NCBI GenBank assembly: GCA_947458835.1
Contig: CANHBC010000007.1
Span: 1-40,281 of the forward strand
Length of the DNA: 40,281 bases
Direction of reading: 5' to 3'
From: Betaproteobacteria bacterium
Lineage (GTDB): Bacteria > Pseudomonadota > Gammaproteobacteria > Burkholderiales > CAIKXV01
Every line of letters begins with the position of its first letter. Position 1 is the stretch's first letter. Under the pieces are notes generated by a model that saw only the letters and a list, made by a program, of their open reading frames with translations, did no database searches and was not told the DNA's origin. Below, piece after piece: positions 33,450-40,281 of this stretch. The position numbers and the translations under genes were made by a program.

Positions 33450-34376
33450 TCAGGCCTGCGCCGGCGCGTCCTGTTCGACCTGCTGGATCCCGGCGATCAG
33501 CCAGCTCGAGTTCGGATTGGACAGATCCTTTTCGACGTGCCACACCTCGTCGACCGGCTCCGGGTTGAACGCATCGTCTTCACGCACAAGGCCGGTGAAC
33601 CGGACGCTGGCAATCATCTTGTCGTTCTCGGTCACCACCTGCATCACCTGGGCGTCGATCGACACCACCTCGGTACGCTGGGCGACGTCACCACGCTCCT
33701 GCATCTGCATCGCCACCGCGGCGTACACCTGAGGCGTGGTGTAGTCGCGGATGTCGTTCAGGTTCTTGGCGTCGTTCGCGGCCTGCAGCCGGATGAACGA
33801 CGTCTTGGCGTTGCGCACGAACCCCTGAACGTCGAAGTCGGCGGGAATGCGCCCTTCGGCCACGGCCGGCGCGACCGGGGTGCGTACCGCGCCCCCGACC
33901 GGCGGCGCCTCGACCGGAACCTGCTGGCCGTTGCTCATCCGGTACGAGGCCGGCGCCTGGGACTGGGCCCGGGCACGGAACATCCGGATCGCCAGGAACG
34001 CGACCAGCGCGAGCAGCGCGAACATCATGAAGTCGCCGCCGGACAGGCCGTCAAACGCACCGCCAAAGAACATCGCCGCGAGCAGGCCGCCTGCCATCAG
34101 GCCGGCCACCGGACCCAGCCAGCCGGGCATCGACTTGCCCGCGGCGCCGGCTGCCGCCCCCGCCGCGGCTGGAGCGGCAGCCGGGGTACCCGGGGTCTGC
34201 TGGCCCTGAGCCTGCTGCGCCGGCGCTGCCGGCTTCTGGGGCTGCACGGCGTCGCGCTTCATGCCGACGTTGTTGCCGCCGCCGAACCGGCGCTTCTGCG
34301 CCTCGGCGTCGAAACTGGCTGCGGTCAGGCTCAACCCGACTACGCCAGCCACCATCCAGGTCATCAGCTTGTTCAT
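33450..34376 (-). CDS. Tim44-like domain membrane protein
   Basis: Predicted membrane protein of 308 residues from ATG 34376. A signal/anchor (MVAGVVGLSLTAASFDAEA, 7-25) is followed by a Gln/Ala/Pro-rich linker, two hydrophobic segments around 85-130 (WLGPVAGLMAGGLLAAMFFGG and FMMFALLALVAFLAIRMF), and a Tim44-like domain at about 180-300. That domain resembles the inner-membrane-binding part of mitochondrial Tim44 and the C-terminal domain of ribosomal protein mL45; bacterial members are uncharacterised. It is flanked by ubiE (214 bp upstream) and ubiJ, the usual betaproteobacterial order, and ends at a strong terminator. Confidence 0.88.
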   Translation of the reverse strand: MNKLMTWMVAGVVGLSLTAASFDAEAQKRRFGGGNNVGMKRDAVQPQKPAAPAQQAQGQQTPGTPAAAPAAAGAAAGAAGKSMPGWLGPVAGLMAGGLLAAMFFGGAFDGLSGGDFMMFALLALVAFLAIRMFRARAQSQAPASYRMSNGQQVPVEAPPVGGAVRTPVAPAVAEGRIPADFDVQGFVRNAKTSFIRLQAANDAKNLNDIRDYTTPQVYAAVAMQMQERGDVAQRTEVVSIDAQVMQVVTENDKMIASVRFTGLVREDDAFNPEPVDEVWHVEKDLSNPNSSWLIAGIQQVEQDAPAQA

Positions 34377-34462
34377 TGATTCTCCGTGGGAAAAGGACCT
34401 GCACAACAGGCCCATGAAGCGTTTGACAGGTTACCGCAAGAAAGGTTCCCCCGTGTAGGTTC

Positions 34463-34580
34463 CCCCGTGTCAGACACGGATTTCTGACACGGATTTCTCT
34501 GGTGGAAAACCGTGTCAGACACGGGTTACCCGGGTTACCTGGACCGGGCCCTGGAAAACCGTGTCTGACCCGGGTTGTCG
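34463..34580. repeat. REP-like intergenic repeat cluster B
   Basis: Located between the Tim44-like gene start and the ubiE stop. It contains CCCGTGTCAGACACGG (near 34464), a partial CTGACACGGATTTC, GAAAACCGTGTCAGACACGG (34505-34524) and GAAAACCGTGTCTGACCCGG (34554-34573). Two copies are short self-palindromes (CCGTGTCAGACACGG), the others are the CGTGTCTGACCCGGGTT form of cluster A. The final 11 bp GGCCTGGGCTT before the ubiE stop is also found next to the rlmL stop. Confidence 0.8.
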
Positions 34581-34590
34581 GCCTGGGCTT

Positions 34591-35325
34591 TCAGAGGCGG
34601 TAGCCGCGGTGCAGGGCGACCACGCCCGCGCTCAGGTTGAAATACTCGACCCGCTCGAAGCCGACGTCGACCATCATCTGCCTGAGGGTTTCCTGGTCGG
34701 GGTGCCGGGCGATCGATTCGGCGAGGTAGCGGTAGCTGGCGCTGTCGCGAGCGACCGCCTTTCCCATCGCCGGCAGCAGGTGCATCGTGTACAGGCGGTA
34801 CAGCGGATCGAGCGGCGACCAGACCTTCGAGAATTCGAGCACCAGCAACCGGCCGCCCGGGCGCAGCACGCGGAACATCTCGCGCAGGGCGACGTCCTTG
34901 TGGGTCATGTTGCGCAGGCCGAACGCCACGCTCACGCAGTCGAAGGTGCGGTCGGGGAAGGGCAGGTGCTCGGCATCGCAGCGCACCGCCTCGATCAGGC
35001 GCCCGTGGTCGAGCACCCGGTCGCGGCCGCGCGCGAGCATCGATGCGTTGATGTCGGTGAGCAGCACGGTACCTGACGGACCGACGCGCTCCTGGAACGC
35101 CAGCGCCAGGTCGCCGGTTCCGCCGGCGATGTCGAGGACCCTCTGCCCCGGCCGCACGCCGCTCTGGTCGACGGTGAATCGCTTCCAGAGCCGGTGCATG
35201 CCGCCGGACATCAGGTCGTTCATCAGGTCGTAGCGGCCGGCGACCGAGTCGAAGACGCCAGCCACGCGCCGCGCCTTCTCTTCTTCCGCCACCGACTCGA
35301 AGCCGAAATCGACCTTGCGGGTCAT
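34591..35325 (-). CDS. ubiE: Ubiquinone/menaquinone C-methyltransferase UbiE
   Basis: SAM-dependent C-methylase of ubiquinone (and, where present, menaquinone) synthesis; cytoplasmic, membrane-associated. The 244-residue product has [19 protein letters not shown] (7-25), [19 protein letters not shown], motif [12 protein letters not shown] and the UbiE signatures FGLRNMTH and [15 protein letters not shown]. It is 22 bp after the DUF971 gene. ATG 35325 gives the standard N-terminus ([12 protein letters not shown]). Confidence 0.96.
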   Translation of the reverse strand: MTRKVDFGFESVAEEEKARRVAGVFDSVAGRYDLMNDLMSGGMHRLWKRFTVDQSGVRPGQRVLDIAGGTGDLALAFQERVGPSGTVLLTDINASMLARGRDRVLDHGRLIEAVRCDAEHLPFPDRTFDCVSVAFGLRNMTHKDVALREMFRVLRPGGRLLVLEFSKVWSPLDPLYRLYTMHLLPAMGKAVARDSASYRYLAESIARHPDQETLRQMMVDVGFERVEYFNLSAGVVALHRGYRL

Positions 35326-35347
35326 CGCATTCCTTTCGGGCCGACGT

Positions 35348-35797
35348 TCAGCCGACCGGGTCGCGGCTGGCCTTGGCCGCGTCGAGGCGCTGCAGGTAGC
35401 GCGCCCACATCGTGTCCTGATTGCACCCGTAATCGTAGAGCAAAGCCCACGAGAAGATACCGGTGTCGTGGCCGTCCGAGAACACCAGCTTGACCGCGTA
35501 GGTGCCGACCGGATCGATGTCGCTGATGGTGACGCCGCGCTTGCCTACCTGCAGCGTACCCTCGCCCGGGCCGTGTCCGCGCACCTCCGCCGACGGCGAG
35601 TGCACGCGCAGGAATTCGGTGGGCAGGGAGAACTGGCGTCCATCGGAGAAGGTGACCTCTAGCCGGCCCGACGACTGGTGCAGCACCAGTTCGGTAGGGA
35701 CCGGAGCCGCGGCGGACGGCGCGGGCGCGGCGGCAGTCGGGGCGGAAGGATCATGCATCGCGGGAGGGGCTGCTGCGGGTGTCGGGGAGCGCATCAT
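35348..35797 (-). CDS. DUF971 domain protein (gamma-butyrobetaine hydroxylase N-terminal-like)
   Basis: Small protein with a non-conserved Ala/Pro-rich leader (1-34) followed by the DUF971 domain: [39 protein letters not shown], and the C-terminal [19 protein letters not shown]. The single domain corresponds to the N-terminal region of gamma-butyrobetaine hydroxylase; stand-alone copies next to ubiE are common in betaproteobacteria and related to iron-sulfur or carnitine-like chemistry only by analogy. Start is uncertain: ATG 35797 (149 residues) or ATG 35758 (136). It is divergent from phoB and precedes ubiE by 22 bp. Confidence 0.85.
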   Translation of the reverse strand: MMRSPTPAAAPPAMHDPSAPTAAAPAPSAAAPVPTELVLHQSSGRLEVTFSDGRQFSLPTEFLRVHSPSAEVRGHGPGEGTLQVGKRGVTISDIDPVGTYAVKLVFSDGHDTGIFSWALLYDYGCNQDTMWARYLQRLDAAKASRDPVG

Positions 35798-35822
35798 ACG
35801 CGCACCGGCGCCAGGTGCCCGG

Positions 35823-35856
35823 CCGTCACCTGCCCGTCACACAAGGTTCATACAAT
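35823..35856 (+). promoter_or_regulatory. Pho box and -10 element of phoBR
   Basis: CCGTCACCTGCCCGTCAC (35823-35840) consists of two CCGTCAC half-sites at an 11-bp period, close to the PhoB consensus CTGTCAT-N4-CTGTCA. A TACAAT -10 hexamer (35851-35856) lies exactly 10 bp downstream of the 18-bp box, the canonical class II spacing in which PhoB replaces the -35 element. It points to phosphate-starvation autoregulation of phoBR. The phoB ATG is 40 bp further on. Confidence 0.75.
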
Positions 35857-35895
35857 CCGCCACGCCGCTCCGGCCCGCCTCCTGCAGGAAGATCG

Positions 35896-36585
35896 ATGCC
35901 CGCCACCATACTGGTCGTCGAAGACGAACCCGCCATCCAGGAACTGATCGCCTACAACCTGCGCCAGGCGGGCCACGAGGCGATGCGCGCCGAAACGGCG
36001 GAGCAGGCGCTGAACCTCGTGCGCGACGTGCTGCCCGACCTGGTGCTGCTCGACTGGATGCTGCCCGGACAGTCCGGTATCGAGTTCGCCCGGCGGATGA
36101 AGGCCGACCGGCGCACGCGCGAGGTGCCGATCATCATGCTGACCGCCCGCGCCGAGGAACCGGACAAGCTGCTCGGCCTCGAGACCGGGGCCGACGACTA
36201 CATCACCAAGCCGTTCTCTCCTCGGGAGCTCAACGCCCGCATCAAGGCCGTGCTGCGCCGCCGGGCCCCCGAAGCCACCGACGACCGCGTCGAGGTCGGT
36301 GGCCTGCAGATCGACCCGGCCAGCCACCGCGTGACGGCCGGGGATGTCGCACTGGTGCTCGGCCCGACCGAGTTCAGGCTGCTGCACTACCTGATGACCC
36401 ATGCCGAGCGCGTCCACTCGCGGGTCCAGTTGCTCGACCAGGTCTGGGGCGACCACGTGTTCGTCGAGGAGCGGACGGTGGACGTACACATCCGGCGGCT
36501 GCGCAAGGCGCTCGAACCCACCGGGCACGACCGGCTCGTGCAGACCGTGCGCGGCAGTGGCTACCGACTGTCGGACTCGCCCTGA
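35896..36585 (+). CDS. phoB: Phosphate regulon response regulator PhoB
   Basis: OmpR/PhoB-type two-component regulator of phosphate-starvation genes, 229 residues. The receiver domain has acidic-pocket D10/E11, phosphoacceptor D53 (LLDWMLPG), T83 and K105. The winged-helix DNA-binding domain begins near 130 ([14 protein letters not shown]) and contains [28 protein letters not shown] and the C-terminal [12 protein letters not shown] 35896 gives the usual start [14 protein letters not shown]. It is followed by phoR and preceded by a well-spaced Pho box. Confidence 0.95.
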   Translation: MPATILVVEDEPAIQELIAYNLRQAGHEAMRAETAEQALNLVRDVLPDLVLLDWMLPGQSGIEFARRMKADRRTREVPIIMLTARAEEPDKLLGLETGADDYITKPFSPRELNARIKAVLRRRAPEATDDRVEVGGLQIDPASHRVTAGDVALVLGPTEFRLLHYLMTHAERVHSRVQLLDQVWGDHVFVEERTVDVHIRRLRKALEPTGHDRLVQTVRGSGYRLSDSP

Positions 36586-36668
36586 ACACGGGCCAGTCGC
36601 ACGCGGCAGCGCGACGCAAGTAGAATCCCGCATCCCCAGCGCGGGATGTGATCGAGGAAGGAGTCCGG

Positions 36669-37994
36669 GTGCGCGGATACTGGCGAGGAGCGGCAGGATG
36701 GCTCGCCCTGTGGCTGGCGCTGGCCGGGACCGCGGCTGCAACCGCAGGCCCGGTGCCCGCGCTGGTCGGGCTGGCGGCCTGGCTTGCATTGCTGTACCTG
36801 CGCCAGGCCTGGTACATGGGGTCGCTGCTGCACTGGCTCGACCAGCCGCAGGGCACGCCGGTGCCGCCCGGCTCCGGGATCTGGTCCGAGGCGTTTGCCT
36901 ATCTGGCGCGGCTGCTGCGACGCCAGCGGCAGAACGAAGCCGACCTGCGCAGCGCGCTCGAACGCTTCCAGAGCGCAACGGCGGCGATGACCGAGGCGGT
37001 GATCATCCTCGACGAACTCGATCGCATCGAATGGTGTAACCCGAGTGCCGAGCACTACTTCGAGATCGACGCACGGCGCGACCTCGGCCGGCAGCTCACC
37101 TACATCGTTCGCCAGCCGCAGTTCGTCGAGTACCTGGATGAACAGAACTTCGCCGAGCCGTTCGTGCTGCGCGGCGCCCGCGGTGGCGAGACCACGCTCA
37201 CCGTGCAGCTCGTTCCCTACGGCAACCAGCAGAAGCTGGTGATCAGCCGCGACATCACGCGCTGGGAGCGGCTGGAGGCGATGCGCCGCGACCTGGTCGC
37301 CAACGTCTCGCATGAGCTGCGCACGCCGATCACCGTGCTCGCCGGCTACCTCGAGACGCTGAACGACCAGGCCGTGCCCGACCCGGCCTTCCAGAAGCGC
37401 GCGATGCAGCTGATGACGCAGCAGACCAGCCGCATGCAGAATCTGGTCGAGGACCTGCTCACACTGTCCCGGCTCGAGAACGCCCGCGGGCCGTCGGCCG
37501 AACAGCCGGTGGACGTGCCGAAGATGGTGCACGGCCTGCACCAGGAGGCGATGGCGCTGTCGGCCGGGCGCCACCAGTTCCTGCTGGATGTCGACGAAGA
37601 CCTGTGGCTCACCGGCGCGGAGGCCGAACTGCGCAGCGCCTGCCTGAACCTGGTGACCAACGCGATCCGCTACACCCCGGCGAAAGGGCGGATCACCATC
37701 CGCTGGCGACCGACCCAGGACGGTGGCGGCGTCTTCTCGGTCGTGGATACCGGCATCGGCATCGCCCCCGAACACATCCCGCGGCTCACTGAACGCTTCT
37801 ACCGCGTCGACCGTAGCCGTTCGCGAGAGACCGGCGGCACCGGCCTGGGCCTGGCCATCGTCAAGTACGCGCTGTCGCACCACCAGGCGCGGCTGGAGAT
37901 CGACAGCGAGCCCGAGCAGGGCAGCACCTTCAGCGCGATCTTCCCGGCGCGGCGCACCTGTACCGCCCCGGTGGCCAGGGCGGCGACCGTCTGA
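36669..37994 (+). CDS. phoR: Phosphate regulon sensor histidine kinase PhoR
   Basis: Membrane histidine kinase that controls PhoB. The start chosen is GTG 36669 because GAGGAAGGAG (36654-36663) lies 5 bp upstream; GTG 36648 would add seven residues and has no ribosome binding site. The product (441 residues) has two adjacent N-terminal hydrophobic segments (about 5-45) with almost no periplasmic loop, a PAS domain (about 95-195), the phosphoacceptor H215 in VSHELRTPI, and ATP-binding motifs N (LVTNAIRYT), G1 (DTGIGI), F (FYRVDRSRS) and G2 (GTGLGLAIV). The 62-bp gap to phoB has no terminator. Confidence 0.94.
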   Translation: MRGYWRGAAGWLALWLALAGTAAATAGPVPALVGLAAWLALLYLRQAWYMGSLLHWLDQPQGTPVPPGSGIWSEAFAYLARLLRRQRQNEADLRSALERFQSATAAMTEAVIILDELDRIEWCNPSAEHYFEIDARRDLGRQLTYIVRQPQFVEYLDEQNFAEPFVLRGARGGETTLTVQLVPYGNQQKLVISRDITRWERLEAMRRDLVANVSHELRTPITVLAGYLETLNDQAVPDPAFQKRAMQLMTQQTSRMQNLVEDLLTLSRLENARGPSAEQPVDVPKMVHGLHQEAMALSAGRHQFLLDVDEDLWLTGAEAELRSACLNLVTNAIRYTPAKGRITIRWRPTQDGGGVFSVVDTGIGIAPEHIPRLTERFYRVDRSRSRETGGTGLGLAIVKYALSHHQARLEIDSEPEQGSTFSAIFPARRTCTAPVARAATV

Positions 37995-38008
37995 GGCTGT
38001 CGCCTCAG
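37991..38008. terminator. Short hairpin spanning convergent phoR and HIT stops
   Basis: CTGAGGC (37991-37997) and GCCTCAG (38002-38008) form a perfect 7-bp stem with a TGTC loop, and each arm contains one of the convergent stop codons. Convergent TGA stops pair by definition, so only about four of the seven pairs are informative. No T-tract follows. Confidence 0.3.
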
Positions 38009-38448
38009 CCCCGCACGGACGGCAGGCTGGCGTCCAGCGCAGCGGCGACCGTGCGGTCGTATTCAGCCTCGGGCATCGGCAGCGGTACCGGCCTCCCCGT
38101 CCGGCGAGGCGCCCAGATCGGATCGGGGAAATGCGGATCGCCGAAAAAGCGCGGAATCACGTGCCAGTGCAGGTGCGGCGTCAGGTTGCCGAGGCTGGCG
38201 AGGTTGACCTTGTCCGGGCGCAGCAGGTCACGCAGCGTGCGCTCGGCGGCGAACACTACCCCGAGCAGGAACGATCGATGCGCAAGCTCGAGATCGGTCA
38301 TCTCGCGCACGTGCGCCCGCCAGATCACCCTCAGGAAGCCGGGGTAGTCCGGATCCGCCACGCGGACCACGCGCAGGCGCTCGTCCGACCAGAGCATGAC
38401 GCCGCCCGGCGTAGCACACAGTTCACACTCGTGAGTCCCGCCCGACAT
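38005..38448 (-). CDS. HIT family nucleotide-binding protein
   Basis: Histidine-triad protein of 147 residues; family members hydrolyse nucleoside phosphoramidates or dinucleotide polyphosphates. The triad is HLHWHVIPRF (92-101), with an N-terminal CELC (8-11) that may help bind metal, as in some HIT enzymes, and LASLGNLTPHLHWH matching the catalytic strand. It is convergent with phoR (10 bp) and has repeat cluster C upstream of its start. Substrate is not evident. Confidence 0.9.
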   Translation of the reverse strand: MSGGTHECELCATPGGVMLWSDERLRVVRVADPDYPGFLRVIWRAHVREMTDLELAHRSFLLGVVFAAERTLRDLLRPDKVNLASLGNLTPHLHWHVIPRFFGDPHFPDPIWAPRRTGRPVPLPMPEAEYDRTVAAALDASLPSVRG

Positions 38449-38547
38449 CGATGCTCCCGCCCCAAGTGCCAGATGAAGGCAGCGATCATCGCAGAACCTG
38501 ATCTTCCCGAGGCAGCCATGCCACCCATTGCCCGACCCGAATTGCAG

Positions 38548-38704
38548 AAACCCGGGTCAGACACGGATTCCCCCTCGATTCCGATACGGCCAGGGAGCGG
38601 ACCCGAGGGTGCGGAAATACGTGTCTGACCCGGGTGCGGAAATGCGTGTCTGACCCGGGTTTGGGCCCGGGTTGGGAAATCCGTGTCTGACCCGGGTTTG
38701 TCGG
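38548..38704. repeat. REP-like intergenic repeat cluster C
   Basis: Located between the HIT gene start and the lpdA stop. One inverted unit (38548-38569) is a perfect 22-nt partner of 38678-38699. Between them is a tandem pair of 25-nt units (38609-38633 and 38634-38658) that differ at one base, each holding CGTGTCTGACCCGG. The fourth unit, AATCCGTGTCTGACCCGG (38678 on), continues into TTTGTCGG and ends 34 bp before the lpdA stop. The remainder of the 289-bp gap has no gene. Confidence 0.85.
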
Positions 38705-38737
38705 TTGCGGTTTGCGGATGGGTGGTCCGGGCGCCGC

Positions 38738-40281
<1,544 letters not shown>

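Noticed and set aside
36648-36668. Earlier GTG start for phoR
   Set aside because: It has no ribosome binding site, while GTG 36669 has a strong one 5 bp upstream.

Overview
The window is a GC-rich, densely coded piece of a betaproteobacterial chromosome, most likely from the Burkholderiales or a close relative. The reasons are three Bug-type (tripartite tricarboxylate) solute receptors, the gene order DUF971 - ubiE - Tim44-like - ubiJ - ubiB, a pilT-pilU pair, a maf-rng block behind rlmH, and a dihydrolipoyl dehydrogenase preceded by an Ala/Pro hinge of the kind that follows a fused lipoyl domain. I see no rRNA, tRNA, CRISPR array, prophage or intact insertion sequence.

Layout. (1) 1-2.6 kb, plus strand: rlmH, maf and rng (RNA maturation and housekeeping). 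(2) 2.6-7 kb, minus strand: a dynamin-like GTPase, then yggS-proC-yggT. (3) 7.2-9.5 kb, plus strand: pilT and pilU, the twitching-motility retraction ATPases. (4) 9.6-13.4 kb: rlmL-like rRNA methyltransferase (minus), long-chain acyl-CoA ligase (plus) and an apparently exported SAM methyltransferase (plus). (5) 13.4-17.0 kb, minus strand: a tight six-gene run of ferredoxin, alpha/beta hydrolase, ABC ATPase, ABC permease, HemJ and an exported HIRAN protein. (6) 17.0-19.2 kb: a VanZ-like membrane protein and a DHH phosphoesterase, head to head with only 2 bp between start codons. (7) 19.2-28 kb: an accessory catabolic region with a cupin, a LigI/galactarolactone-isomerase-like amidohydrolase, a CWC cysteine-rich protein, Bug receptor - uronate-dehydrogenase-like enzyme - Bug receptor, an RlmK-like methyltransferase, a PH-domain protein, and a hydrolase plus Bug receptor operon. 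(8) 28-31 kb: a small ORF joined to a DUF4010 membrane protein, facing a sodium:solute symporter. (9) 31-36 kb, minus strand: the ubiquinone block ubiB, ubiJ, Tim44-like, ubiE and DUF971. (10) 35.8-38 kb, plus strand: phoB-phoR with a canonically spaced Pho box, then a HIT protein (minus). (11) 38.7 kb to the end, minus strand: lpdA, cut by the window edge.

The most unusual non-coding signal is a family of short intergenic repeats. Its core is GGGTCAG (CTGACCC on the other strand). It forms clusters at 9.47-9.59, 19.19-19.27, 34.46-34.58 and 38.55-38.70 kb, always just downstream of gene stops and in some cases supplying the stop codon itself. It looks like a REP/BIME-like mobile or structural element whose transposase is not in the window. 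The most interesting metabolic signal is the 19.7-24 kb cluster, which could encode uptake and oxidation of a sugar acid or a pyrone/lactone-type dicarboxylate. I found no clearly unprecedented multi-gene system; the findings rank what I think deserves checking.
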